From: Bursaphelenchus xylophilus | Lineage: Eukaryota; Nematoda; Chromadorea; Rhabditida; Aphelenchoididae | Assembly (NCBI GenBank): GCA_904066235.2 | Contig: CAJFCV020000006.1 | Coordinates: 9,052,001 to 9,116,000 of the forward strand | DNA: 64,000 bases | Direction of reading: 5' to 3' | Part shown: positions 32,231-44,284 of the stretch, in pieces | How positions within the stretch are numbered: position 1 is the first letter of the stretch | Layout of the letters: every line of letters starts with the position of its first letter | Translations under genes and position numbers: made by a program | Notes under the pieces: generated by a model | The model's database searches: none | Told to the model about the DNA's origin: nothing | What the model saw: only the letters and a program-made list of their open reading frames with translations

Positions 32231-35211
32231 TTATCGTTGTCGCGGAGCGAGCCTGCAGCTGTAATCCTTGATGTGCGCTGTAATTCCGTGAGTTCTGGTT
32301 AGATCCGGCGGCTTTGCCCCAGGCAAAAATGTGTATCGGTTGAGCAGGTTGGCCAAGAACAAGAAGATTTCCATTCGGGCCAGATTCTCTCCCAAGCAAA
32401 CTCGCTTCCCAATCGAGAACGGAACCATCTCTTTTATCTTCTGGACCTTCCCATTTTCATCCAGAAACCTCTCGGGAATAAATTTGTAGGGCTCAGGGAA
32501 CACCTAAAATCATTTCATAAAAATTAAGAAAATTATGTACTTTTTCGTCATAAAGGAGAGTCGATATTAATGGGGTAATTGCGGTGCCTTTTTTCAGATG
32601 GTATCCTTCGAAGATTACGTCTTCTCCGTTGGCGTGAATAACATTCGTGGGGACTAAATTGGCGAGTCTCAGGATCTCCTGAAATCTCAAAAATTTTAAA
32701 AAATTGATTCTAAGGAGCCTATTAAAGAAACAAGTGCCTTACATGACAAACCGCCTGAAGATAATGTAAACTCGGTCTGTCAGCACTTGTAATCAGCCTT
32801 TCACTTCCAATCACTCGATCCAATTCTTCATGGATCTTCTCCTGAACTTGTGGATGCCCGATCAAATAAGCGATTCCCCATCCAATCGTATTGCTGGTGG
32901 TCTCTTGTCCAGCCAACCAGATATCAAAACAGAATCCATGCAACTGTTCCAGGGTAAAGTAATGTGGTTCATTTAGTGTATCCAATCGGGCTTTCTCTTT
33001 TAAGAACGCGGCAACAAGATCGTTGGCCTCCAAAGTTTCCATATCTTCGCTCTCCAGGTCCTTCATATGCTCTTGGATTCGTGTTACAAAGAAGTCCATC
33101 ATATGGCGACCGGTTCTGCCGACAATCTTCAGATGGTCTCCAATGATGGGAATCTTCTCGTAGAAGAGAGGATTGTTTCGGCAGATCATTACAGTAGGGT
33201 ATCCGAGGACTTGGAGGAAAGTGAAAGCGCGGAGTTTTAGGTCCTGGAATTAGATCTTTGCTTATGTTACTCTTGCGCCTTATATGGGTAAAAAATTTGA
33301 TATGAAGGAAATGGAACTGGGACGATTGGGGAAAAAGACGATTGGGGAAAGGGACGATTGGGGAAAAAGACAATTGGGGAAAAGTACGATTGGGGAAACC
33401 GAAAAGTATTATTTTTCTTCGATGCAAATGTCGAAATTAGGATAATCGAGGGTGCTCATTTCGAAAATGACATTCATTTTTTTGATTCTTACTTTTTTCC
33501 TTAAGTAGTACTGTAAAGTAGTAATTTTTGATTTTTTTTTCATAAATACTCGATTTAGGGGTTTTCGAGGATGCTGATTTCGAAAATCATGTAAATTTTT
33601 CCTCTAGTACTACATAGTACTATTCTGATACTATATAGTACGAAGTGAAAATATGGCCTTTGACGTTAATGGTGTTGTTTTGATGCTTAGTACTCTTCAA
33701 AAACACGTTTTAAAGACTTGGTGCTATATAGTACTACCTGATACTATGTAGTACGAGGTGTAAAGTTGGCCTTTAGGCGTTCGTGGTGTTGTTCTGGTGC
33801 TTAGTACGCCTATTTTTACTTTGTACTACATAGTATCAGACAGTACTATATAGCACCAAGTCTTTAAAACGTGTTTTTTAAGAGTACTAAGCATCAAAAC
33901 AACACCATTAACGTCAAAAGCCATATTTTCACTTCGTACTATATAGTATCAGAATAGTACTATGTAGTACTAGAGGAAAAATTTACATGATTTTCGAAAT
34001 CAGCACCCTCGAAAACCCCTAAATCGAGTATTTATGAAAAAAAATCAAAAATTACTACTTTACAGTACTACTTAAGGAAAAAAGTAAGAATCAAAAAAAT
34101 GAATGTCATTTTCGAAATGAGCACCCTCGATTATCCTAACTTCGACATTTGCATGGAAGAAAAATAATACTTTTCGGTTTCCCCAATCGTACTTTTCCCC
34201 AATCGTCTTTTTCCCCAATCGTCCCTTTCCCCAATCGTCTTTTTCCCCAATCGTCCAACTCCGGAAGGAAATGTCTTTCGTTCAAACTATTATAAACACC
34301 TCATTTTTATGAGATTTTTATCCTTGATCAGTGTCTTCAAGTTGTACGCTGACCTACTCATTCAAACGGAACAATAATATTATAACTCACTTCAAACTCC
34401 TGGATATTATCCTTGGTGTATCTGTATCCAAACAGAACCGAATTAATCACCGATCCAATTGCTCTGTCAATCTCATTTGTGATCGGATGTTCCTTCACTC
34501 CCCTAGCTTCCTCATCCTCCAAATTTTTAAATAAATCTTCACATTCAGCGAGAATCCGCTGCTCCATTATATCTTTTCCGAGCCCGAAATCTCTCAACAC
34601 ATGCAACGCAAATCTTCGTTGAGTTTTCCACAACGGACCATCATTATTGATGATTCCGTTGTGCACTCCTTTTGTGTATTTCATAAGCTCGTCATCTGGT
34701 GGACGGTCTTCGTACTTGTCGCCTTGTTTTTGGAAATATTCCACCATCAAGTCGTAGCTGCACACTCCGATTACTGGCCGTTCTCCATGCCAGAAGGTGA
34801 ATATATCGCCGTATTCTTTTCTCCAGGCAATGTAAGCGTCCTCGGTGGTTTGGAATTGCTTGAATTGGAAGAGAGTTCCTGTAAGCACAAAAGTTTACAA
34901 GGGCGATGACAAAAAGGAGTCATGGATATAATAATAACAAAAATCAGAAGAACTTTTTTGATGAGAAAAAGGTGAATAATGAAGAACAAAGGCCATTTTA
35001 CTAGCTATAATGTAAAAAACATTAATCGCTCTGAAAAAAAATGACATGTAACCCCATTATGCCTTATCCATGACATTAGAATGCGAAATTTAAACTTTCA
35101 CCCACCAAACAATGGCAACGGCACCGGCCCTGGCGGCAGATTCCTCCTCTTCCACCATAAATGATATGTCCAGAAAGCAATAAGTCCAAGACTCAGCAAA
35201 ATCCACAACAT
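32231..35211 (-). CDS. Cytochrome P450, CYP33-like (gene E)
   Basis: Exons in coding order: 35211-35106, 34878-34391, 33243-32743, 32678-32541, 32503-32231, giving 501 residues with the same exon lengths as A, B and C. Motifs: RRNLPPGPVPLP hinge, AGQETTSN I-helix, EILR as K-helix ExxR (366-369), FSIGKRVCLGEN haem loop with Cys447. The C-terminus ends APRQR. Intron 2 is 1,147 bp because a 938 bp foldback element is inserted; the splice sites around it (GTGAGT and CTGTTCCAG-type) are intact. It is the 5'-most and most divergent member of the array, intermediate between A and B/C in several segments. Confidence 0.92.
33319..34256. mobile_element. Foldback element in intron 2 of P450 gene E
   Basis: Two inverted arms of about 435 bp (33319-33754 and 33823-34256), nearly identical, around a spacer of about 68 bp. 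Each arm starts with about five direct copies of an 18 bp unit (GACGATTGGGGAAAAA), then unique sequence, then TAGTACTA/TATATAGTAC-type short palindromes. There is no coding capacity. RNA from this intron would form a hairpin of more than 400 bp. Confidence 0.92.
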
Positions 35212-36902
35212 TTTTGCCCTCTGATTTGTTGAGACTGCTTCTAGCCTCACAAGGGACCCCCAATTTGTACCTGTGATTTTTTGGTTCGGAATCACAAAAA
35301 ATCAAGTTGGTTCCTGTTGTGAAAAGACGATTAACCTTGCTATTTGAAGGTGTTTTGCCCTAGAGGATCGCTAGTTTTCTTGCAAGATAACACCCACAAA
35401 ACAGGGACCGAACTTTGCCGTGAACAGCGATAATATTTATTGCTGATGATAAACCCGCTTTCAAAACAAATGATCGCATTAGATAAACTACATTGCGACC
35501 AGCAAGGTACAAAATGAACTTTAGGTTTTGGCAGATAAGGTCACAAACTTGGGCGTTACGAAGTCAGAAGCCCAGCATTGCGCAACTCTGCTCTATCAAG
35601 GTAAACACAAACCATGAATTAGTATAAATCGACCATTAACCAAGGTGGTCTGCTCTTCTCTCTGTTTGCAGTAAAATTGATACAATTGATTAGTTTACCT
35701 TCGCAAATTAACTAATTAGTTGGACACACATGGTGAATTACCAACGAATTAGAGGATGTATTTTGGGAACAGAAGAGACGGCAAAACACTTTGCCGATCA
35801 ACCACCTTACTTTCCGCCCATCTACCTCCGCCTTTCCTTTAAAAAGTCGGCCGTGAAAATATATAATTTTTTGATGGTACTCAGCATATTCTGGAATTGG
35901 AAAGTTGTAATTTTGTCAGAGAAAGTCGCGATGTAGGTATTTTTTACGGAGGTCGATTTCATTTTATATCACGCCATGCGTATGTAGAATATAACAAGTT
36001 TCTTCAGCCCTCCATATAAGAAACAGCTGGAAAATCCCCAGTGTTTCTGCAAAAAACAAGGTTTTTTGCGCAAAAAATTCCAAGCCATATTAAAAGGTCA
36101 TTCTGGGTTCTCCACAGTCTACACACGTAGCTCAACATTCATGTTCAATAATGTGTTCAGAAAATTGCATCGCCACAGAGAGAAAGAATTCTGATGCTGA
36201 AAAATCAAATTTCTTTCACTTCAGCGACGCGATCGACGCAATGACATTGAGCTCATTGTTTTCCCGATGGAATGCCGAGGTAAGGAAGTTCTTCCTCTAT
36301 TTTTTATTGATTGTTTGAACTGATCTTGCAGTTCTGGTTAAATAAAGCCCTTAATTTGCAGTACGCATAAAGGCTTCCTGTTTTCAATAGTACCCCAAAC
36401 AAATTCTCCGATAATTCTTTCCGACAGAAGTTTATTCCACCGAAAAAAGGGTTTTCTCATTGTTTTGACACATGACACACTCCAATGATAAAACTCTGTG
36501 TCGAGGTTGAGGTTGTGGCTTTACACCTTCGAATCCGAGCCCATCCCCCTTCCAGATCAAATACACAACAACAATCTGCATAATACAATATCATGTACAC
36601 AGACATGTTCGTATGTCCGTTGATGACGTGGGAACTGGCTGGCCAAAAGAGTTTCTCTTCGGTCTCCGCAATCCGACCAACAATATACACATACAAGAGG
36701 ACTTATAGACGGGGATTTGGGCGGGGTATTACACGTCCAATTACTAAGCTAGGCGGGGATTTCGTAGAATCGAGACTGACCTAAAATGGCAGTGACTGTA
36801 GCATCGAAACTAATCAATTCACAGCGACTATGAAAGAGCGAACGGCAGGCTGAAAGCACACTTCGGTACAATATTAGCTGATGTTAGTATTCACTATCTT
36901 CG

Positions 36903-36972
36903 GGGACATTATACATGACATCTGATATCGAATAAATTATATGAATATCAGTGATGTCATGTGCAATATCCA
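36903..36972. ncRNA. Candidate small-RNA hairpin
   Basis: The arms GACATTATACATGACATC-TGATAT and ATATCAGTGATGTCATGTGC-AATATCC pair over about 27 positions with a 2 nt bulge and a few mismatches, around a loop of about 16 nt. Size and shape are like an animal pre-miRNA. Whether it is transcribed, and from which strand, is unknown. Confidence 0.3.
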
Positions 36973-39663
36973 CGACTAATTTCTGGGGCTGAAAGACATT
37001 TGAATTGGCGTTGGAAAGACCGTTAAAATCGTCGAATCAGAAAGCCCTTAATACAATTTGGAAAGCATAAATTGAGGTTGGAAAGCACGTGGTAAAGAGA
37101 GTTAAAAACGACCAGTCGATTATACAAAAAACTTTCTTTGGACATCCAAATCCGTCTATTGAGATTCGAGGAGGCTACTCCTGGGGTCAGTGGTGCAGAA
37201 ATACGGCAAATTTAACCGTAATAGGACAAAAGTTACAGTAATCAAAATCTACAGGAATTTGGGCACAAAAATGGGAGAGAATGGAACAAAATTACAAGGT
37301 CAAGAATCGCGGAGCCGTCGAGATGAAAGACATCGTGCGGGTAGCGATTCGTTGGGTTACTGTAGGTTTCTTGTTTTGGTTTCTTCCCAAGTTCTTCAGT
37401 CCAGTTCATTGCTGTAGGTTGACTACCTAAAATAACGTGCAATTAATAGGATTATGGTATGAATCAATGGATAATGTAACTGTTAGAACCTACCATGTCC
37501 ATTTTATCGTATTTGCGTTGTATATTGTCATTGGAGGGGTAATGAGATCAAATCCGGCCATCTTTTTTCTTCTTGAGTTCCACTTTTTTAACATTGTAAT
37601 TACAATTCGTTTGGGGCCATCTGAGCGATTTCTATCCGATTGAAAGACTTTCTGGGCAGTTTAAATTAAACTATCTCGGCCCTGAACCACAAGTCATCAT
37701 CGATGTGACATCGAGAAACCGCAAAAATGTGATTTCTAAAAAGCGTTGGAGAGCTATGCCATATCTAAAGAATATAATGATTGACTGTACTCTAGGTGTA
37801 ATTAGTAAAAATCGAAATTCAAAAAGGCAGGCTGCAGCAGGTTGGGCGCGAACTGCGGAAATGTAATTGTCATCAAAATGAAGATTTGCGGGATTTTTGA
37901 AGAAATATGGATAAAATTAGGCTCTCTAGTACGTAGACCAAATAAATTTGCTCTTAGATTAAAATAGAAATCGAAAAAATTACAAACAAATTTGATTTTT
38001 TTGTACCAAACAACGAAAAAATGGTAATGCAGACTCAAACTGAACAAAAGTTGATGTAAAATACGGAGAAAGTAACTGTAGTCGTTGTAAAGGACAAAAT
38101 TCAAAGCAAAAATTGTTATAATAAAAGCATATACTAACCCCAAAAAAATCCAAATCCTAAAACAACGTTCTCCCCCATACCCAACAGCCCATACCCACCC
38201 AACCTACTGCAATGTCGGCTTCTGTTCTATATACGAAAAACTCGAGGCGTCTTCGTAACCGTTCCGACTCCGCCCCAACTGCGCATTTTTTGCGAAATTT
38301 GCACTTCAATTCGGAGCACGACCCCGTTCCCTCCTGACCCCGACTGGCACTGACCGGCTGGCGGTAACGGAGACTGGCTATTCCCCCGTTCCCCCTCCGA
38401 CGTTTTTTCGCACTCGCTGTTCGTTGAGGGAGAGGAAGAAAGGAGGAGAGAGAGGGAGGTTTTGTGTGGGGAGATTTGAATTCCAAGCGCAGAGAGGGCC
38501 TTGCCGGAGGAAGTTTGGAAGGGGAGAACACAACAAGTAAATATACAGTAAGCAATTGGTCACTTAGGGAAAAATAGATGGAAACTGGAGGAACTGCTAT
38601 AGCCAAGCGTCAAAGAATCAATAAAAATCTTTAAAATTTCATACAAGAAAGAACATTAGTAATGGCATCCGATAAATATCAAAAAGGGCAGTAAAGAGTT
38701 CTATGTGTCGTAAAATAATGTCAAGATTTTTGGTAAAAAAAGGTTTTCACAAATCATGAGGTTCTATGAGTTGTGTTGTAGGGCCCTTCAAAACGTCGTA
38801 CAAAAAAAGGGCAGCCTAATGGCACACAAATGAAATCGAAAATGACATCAAAATTGTCAATAAAACCGATAGTCATATATAATTTTTTCTAATAAAAAAG
38901 CTTTTTTACTGGGCATAAAGTTCTGAAATTCAAATACACTCTTTTTGTAGATTTTTATGATCTTACCCAAGCAAATTTTATTCATTGTGATGTTTATTCC
39001 TTACAGTAAGGTATGCCTTTAAATAAAATTCAGATCCCAACTTCCTTCAACTTCTTATCCCAAAATATTTCCATCCTTTGTCCTAAAAAAGTCCCGCAAT
39101 TCGTTCCAATCGCCGCCAGACAACTGGAGTCACGGCGTTCTTTTTTTCTTTTCCGCCTCCGGTCACTCACTTGCACGGTGCGAAAAAAAGATGGAACGCT
39201 CAAAAAAACGCCGAAAAGTAGGTCAAATTGGTATAAGGGATGGCCCACTAACCTTGAACGGGGGAAAAAGAGATAAAATAACACAAATAGCCATCGAAAT
39301 TGGGAAATAAATTGTGGTCGATATAGGGTTAAAAGATTAATTTTTGATAATTTTAATAGCTAAATTAAAGCATTTTTGTTTGATTTGACCAAGGCCATTA
39401 ACTCGATATTCAATTTAATACAAAAATTCTTTGCTATTTCCCAAGTTTATATTCAAATATATGCAGATATCTCCAAATTTCCTCTTGTTTTATACATCCG
39501 CCGATTGCGGTGTCCCCTTCCTCCGATGGGAACACGACAAGCCGAATATGAATGGTGGTCAGCACGGCGCAGAACGATACGGAACGCGGCAATTCGTATC
39601 ATTCCGCCGAGTGGACCAAACAAAAGGGGACGGGCCTCCGGAATGACCATTCGCACTATTATG

Positions 39664-39960
39664 TAACGAGAAGGGAGTGGGAGAATGAGGAGAGGAGAAG
39701 GGGAAAGGAAATACGGAGGGGTTGGAAGAGAGGGACAAGAGAAACAGAGATAGGCAGAAAGAGAGAGAAGAGAGTGGGGAGAATGAGAGGGTGGTTAGAG
39801 AAAGGCAAAGGAAAGAAAGGGATCAAAGAAACTTAAGAGAAAGGAAGAGAAGCCAGAGAAAGCGGAGAGAACGTTGCGTTATGAGATGATGGTAGAGAAA
39901 AAGAGGGGACTTTAAAAAGAGAAGCAGGGACTGCGCAATAAAGAGAGACGTTTAGACAAA
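39664..39960 (+). repeat. Polypurine (GA-rich) tract
   Basis: About 300 bp almost entirely A and G on the plus strand (AGAAGGGAGTGGGAGAATGAGG and similar), not a simple repeat. It could form a triplex or act as a GAGA-type promoter. It lies about 800 bp upstream of the small secreted peptide gene. Confidence 0.7.
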
Positions 39961-40734
39961 GTCAGAGAAATAGTCAAATAGTGGGTAAACAGTCGTATTT
40001 TTCGGGCAGCAGCCAGGGAAAAGTGAAAAAGATTGTTCAGAACAAGGAAACCCGCCGAAACAGCAGGCAAACAAAGAGCCTTTGGCTAATTCGCCGCGAA
40101 ACGGGCGAAACAAAGCCGAACGCCGGAAGATACGAAAGAGAACGGAACGAACCAGCACGCGGGCGAAAGTGTCTGGCACATCCAAGTGTAAAATGCCCGC
40201 CTTAAGAGTGCACGCTTATCCTGTTACATAAATAATGAGATAAAGGAAAAATTAATTCCGTACCAGGATGAAGACGTTGCAGGTTAAATAAATATATTCT
40301 ATAGAAGGTTGATACTGCAAAGTACCGTATTTGGAGACCGAAAAATGTAGGAATAAAGGAGAAAAAAGGAGTTGGGCTTCAATTTTGAAGAGTTTTTTGG
40401 AGTATTCGAATAATAGGTTAGAGGGAAAATGTCTTTGGCAGTAGAATGGTAATTACAGAGATACAAAATGACAGGATGAGTGGCTGGAAAGTGTAGTAAT
40501 GGGCCATACAAGTCTTCGTAAACTCCAATTTACTCGAAAACGGCTGTAATTAAAAAAGATGACTAATTACAAAAAATTTATAAAGTAATTTTTAAATTGT
40601 AAGTTTAAAAATTTGACAGTGTAAAATACGCACGCTTTTGATTCCCTTTCTTGTTACTCAAAAATTACTCTGAAAAAAAATCAAAAAAAAATTTTTTTCG
40701 AATTCCTCAAATCTTCATTTTCTCTTTCCAAAAA

Positions 40735-41271
40735 ATGACCAGTCGGTTCTGTATACTCCTCTTGTTTCTCTTGTCTTTTTTTGTTCCATCAACGATTGCT
40801 CTCAAATTGAGTCATCACGAACAAAAGGCTCCGGATGAAGATCTTGTTCATGGTGAGTTACCCGGATTACAATTATAAGCAAATTTTGGGAGAGTCAAGG
40901 CTTCGATTTTGACAAAATCGCACAATTTTTCAACAATAACACATGTCCTTTTGATCAAAATTTTCAAAGGATATCTCAAAAAATTATCGTTTCTTTGGCC
41001 ATCTCTCCTCGTTTCGCATAGTATTTTGTTTTAAAAGGCTTTTCTCTAATTTCTCTGACTTTTTAAAAAATTTGCAGTATGTGGACTGTCTTGCGATTTG
41101 TTGTGCTCCTTGAAATGCCTTTACAAGATTTTCTGGAACAGCAACATCTATGGGAAGTGTGTGAGACATAACGATTGTGGCTGCTTCTGTCTGGAAATTG
41201 ATCCGGAGATGGTCAAGAAAATCAATGCCTACAATAAAGCCAATGGACTCGCAAATTCTATTTTCGTGTGA
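40735..41271 (+). CDS. Small secreted eight-Cys peptide, defensin-like
   Basis: Two exons, 40735-40852 and 41078-41271, giving 103 residues. The signal peptide covers about 1-22 (hydrophobic, ending STIA), followed by a short acidic pro-segment. The mature part has eight Cys at 41, 45, 49, 53, 67, 73, 75 and 77. The CxxxC pairs within DLLCSLKC and the later YGKC...CGCFC give the helix-CxxxC and strand-CxC arrangement of cysteine-stabilised alpha-beta (CS-alpha-beta) peptides, including a GxC gamma-core-like turn. A charged tail of about 25 residues follows. An antimicrobial role is possible but inferred from the Cys pattern only. Other secreted Cys-rich families are not excluded. It converges with the protease gene, 172 bp apart. 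Confidence 0.7.
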
Positions 41272-41443
41272 CTCTAATATTTTTACTGTATTTTGGTAAA
41301 TATTTTGGCTATCTTTGTTCTGTTGGGTACGTTAAAGGGAGAACCGATTTTTTGAATTTAAAGATTAAAAAATGCGATCTTTATGGCTTATTTTTTGTCA
41401 AAAATTTATTATTAAAAAAGCATAAAATTAAAATATTTAAAGT

Positions 41444-43795
41444 TTAACATAAAATTCCGATTGGTTCGTCTTCAATTCCGCAAGAATTTTCGCCTCGAGC
41501 CATGTAAACGTAGCCATCTTCGATGCCGTATTTCGGACCCCACGAATTTTTTACAATCCAATATTTCTGTCCGTCCTCCCAAGTACCGTAACCCATGATA
41601 TTCAAGGCGTGTGTGCCAAGGATCTAAAATCAAAAAAAACTCAAATAAATTTAACGTATTTTACTCACATTGTTTTTGCAATCCCACGAAGATGGGGTGT
41701 AGACTCCGCCCTTGTAAAGTTTCATGTCTGGGGGGACGTTGATCCCCACATTGATGGGGCCGAAGTTCACCAGCCACTCCAACATTGCATTCTCATCGCT
41801 GGCGATGAAATAGGCAAGGTCTAGCTTCGTGGTGGGACCGCTGTATTCGTTGAGAAGACAGCTGTTTTGACGCTGCGCAACATAAGGATAGTCCTCTTCG
41901 CGCATCAGGCCGTGTTCGTGGATGAATCTGAAAAAATGTTGGCCTTGTTTAGGAGTCAAGAGCTAACGATTGATAGCTTGAATCTTCTTGAAATTTAACT
42001 CTCCCCTACCTAAACGCCTTGTCATCGTCTCCACCATTGCAGGCATTATTGGCCAAATCACAATCCAAAAGCTCCTGTTCACTCAAATTTCTCAACTCTC
42101 CATGAGCGATTGCGTACGACGTTTCAACGGTTCCTATTGCAGCGAATGCCCAGCAAGACCCGCAATTAAATTGAGACTTAACGGGCGTTACAACGCCCTT
42201 TTCTCTCCAATCAAAATGAGGAGGATAAGGAGAGGCCGAGTCAAACTTGATTTGATGTTTTCTCTTCGGTTTTTCATGTTGAATAAAGTGACTGTAAGGT
42301 TTGATGAAGCTACTGCGACGTCGGAGTTTGTGGTAGAAATCCTTGGGCATCAACATTTGTTGGAATTCATCATCGGACAAATCAGCGAATTCGTTGATTC
42401 CGAATTCAGTGTTGTCCTCCAACTTTTCGTATTCTTCGATGGTTTTGAGGGATTTACGGAAGATTTGGAAGCGTTTCAACTCTTCATCAACATTGTCGTA
42501 AATTTTGTTGAACCTGGAAAAGTAGTGTAAGGTTTGGGTTAACAAAAAATTGATTTTAATGGCTTAGAACATAGGATCTTTGTAAGCATAAGGTTGTTGT
42601 ATCTTAAAGGAAAAAATTTCATGATGCAACGCTCAGATTGACTAAAAATTTTACTGCTGTGGACTGCCAAGGATACCTATTAATCGCTTAAAATTTTACC
42701 TCTTGTCTTTCAAAGACAGCCGAGATATCAAACGATTTTTTCAGACAAAAGACTATGGAAAATAACGAGAGGCGGTCAGGAAAAAATCATCATTTTTGCC
42801 TAGAGGCTTTCTCTAAATTTCGTCAAAGTATAAATTTAAAAGCCCTCCCTCAATGTACCCAACGATACAATAGACACTCACTCGCTTTTGAACTTGACAA
42901 ACTCATCAAAATGTTGGTCAAAGGTCAGGTCATTGGGCTGACGATCAAAGACTTCGCGAAGATCCTCATCGTAGAAAATGGATGCAAAACTGAAAACTAT
43001 GGATTGTAAAATACGGCGGATGCAATTATAATATAATATTATAATATTCTTAATAACACTTTTAAGTAATTTTTAGGACAACTTACATGAATGGGCCGAG
43101 CGTTAGCAGAGTGATGATCAAAGCAAAGACGGCAACTCGGTAGAGAAGGTCTGTGACTGTAATGACTTTCCTGAAGAGAAATAAGGTAAAATACGTGATA
43201 CGTTATCAATTTTGGATTTTAAAATTATTCGTAAAAATTCACTTTCAATTCTCAAAAATCAAATTTCCCGCCATTTTTTCAAGTCGTTTGCCTACCTTTT
43301 TTACGCTTTGTAAATTATTCAAAGCTGCAAAAAAAGTTATAAAATACGGCTGTGTTTGTTGCAATTTGAAAATTTAGTTTGAGGAATAAAAAAAAAGTTT
43401 TAATTTTTGCAATTTTGTGCCAATCTATGAGTTTTCCATAATTCAAAAGCCGAATTTCCCGCCGTCTTTAAAATCTTTTGGCCTTATGTTTCAGTGGTCG
43501 ACAGTGTTGAAAAATGGAATCGCATTTGTAAAATACGGTTGGTTAAATGTTAGAATGATTTTTTTTTGAAAATTAAAAGTGAAATTTTTTGAACTTTTAG
43601 AAATTAAAATCAATTTTGGAAACGATTTAATTAAAAATTCTAGGCTCTAAAATTAGGAAATCTGTTAACTAGATGTCGCAAAAATTCTGAGATTTAATTA
43701 TCATCCTTGTTTTTACCACCTCCTTACCTGATTTCCCGATCCAAAACCAAGGGTTCCAAGTCCTTCTCGAACTTTTCCGCCGGTTCGATAATCAT
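41444..43795 (-). CDS. Membrane-anchored papain-family cysteine protease
   Basis: Six exons in coding order: 43795-43728, 43170-43087, 42989-42882, 42513-42010, 41927-41669, 41623-41444 (1203 nt, 400 aa). The family is C1A, cathepsin L/F-like. There is no signal peptide at the start. A hydrophilic 23-residue N-terminus precedes a hydrophobic segment (about 30-52, [17 protein letters not shown]), implying a type II membrane anchor. An ERFNIN-like propeptide ([12 protein letters not shown], then [14 protein letters not shown]) follows. Catalytic residues are all present: Gln201 and Cys207 ([13 protein letters not shown]), His346 ([11 protein letters not shown]) and Asn367 (VKNSWG). The [10 protein letters not shown] segment replaces the usual GCNGG pattern in part. 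Introns of this gene contain several copies of a TAAAATACG motif. Confidence 0.9.
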
Positions 43796-44284
43796 TTTCC
43801 CTCGGGGCCGCGGCCTGAAATACACCTCGTATTAGGAACTCCCGACAATTCCTCGTAACGTATGGGTTCGTAAATTAAGATTTTATTGCCATTTCGAAGT
43901 CAGAACTTATTTTTTCACACCGAAATTACCTCTATTTACCTGGAAAAACAAAAAAATAAACCTCTAGAAGAATTCCGTTTTGAGAGTGGAGGGTCTCGAA
44001 AATTGGTCTGCCTGTATTATCAGAGGGTTATCGCCCCAGGCTTATCAATCGTCTCGTACTTTTGAATTTCCTTTGGTCAGAAATTCTCGATTCTCTCAAT
44101 TCAAACAGCCAAGAGTTAGGAAATTGAAGAAATCATCAAATTAAATTACAATTTATTCAAATATGGCACAAATCCAAAAACTGTAATGGTTGTAAGTAAT
44201 ATAATTTACATTTTTAATTATTTTTGCGGTAAGAAAACTCATTTTTTGATCAAACATCAAAAACATGTTTCATCGTATAAAATG
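43796..44284. other. Intergenic region
   Basis: Upstream of the protease gene and downstream of the EndoU gene. A CTTATCAATC (GATA-type) site lies near 44041. Nothing else is recognised. Confidence 0.4.
43815..43816 (-). promoter_or_regulatory. Possible SL trans-splice acceptor of the protease gene
   Basis: GTATTTCAG on the minus strand ends 19 nt before the ATG at 43795, with no matching donor nearby. Confidence 0.4.

Larger units (their letters stand above)
35212..40734. other. 5.5 kb intergenic region
   Basis: No supported protein gene. It contains a miRNA-like hairpin (36903-36972), a GC-rich patch with AGAGAGAGGGAGG-type runs (38220-38520) and a polypurine tract (39664-39960). Open frames such as 38157-38606 on the minus strand follow composition rather than any family. 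Confidence 0.45.

Noticed and set aside
35730..35936. 68-codon plus-strand open frame
   Set aside because: No family signal or splice partner.
38157..38606. 149-codon minus-strand open frame in a GC-rich patch
   Set aside because: No domain, no splice signals and no signal peptide of note; more likely a promoter-like or compositional region.
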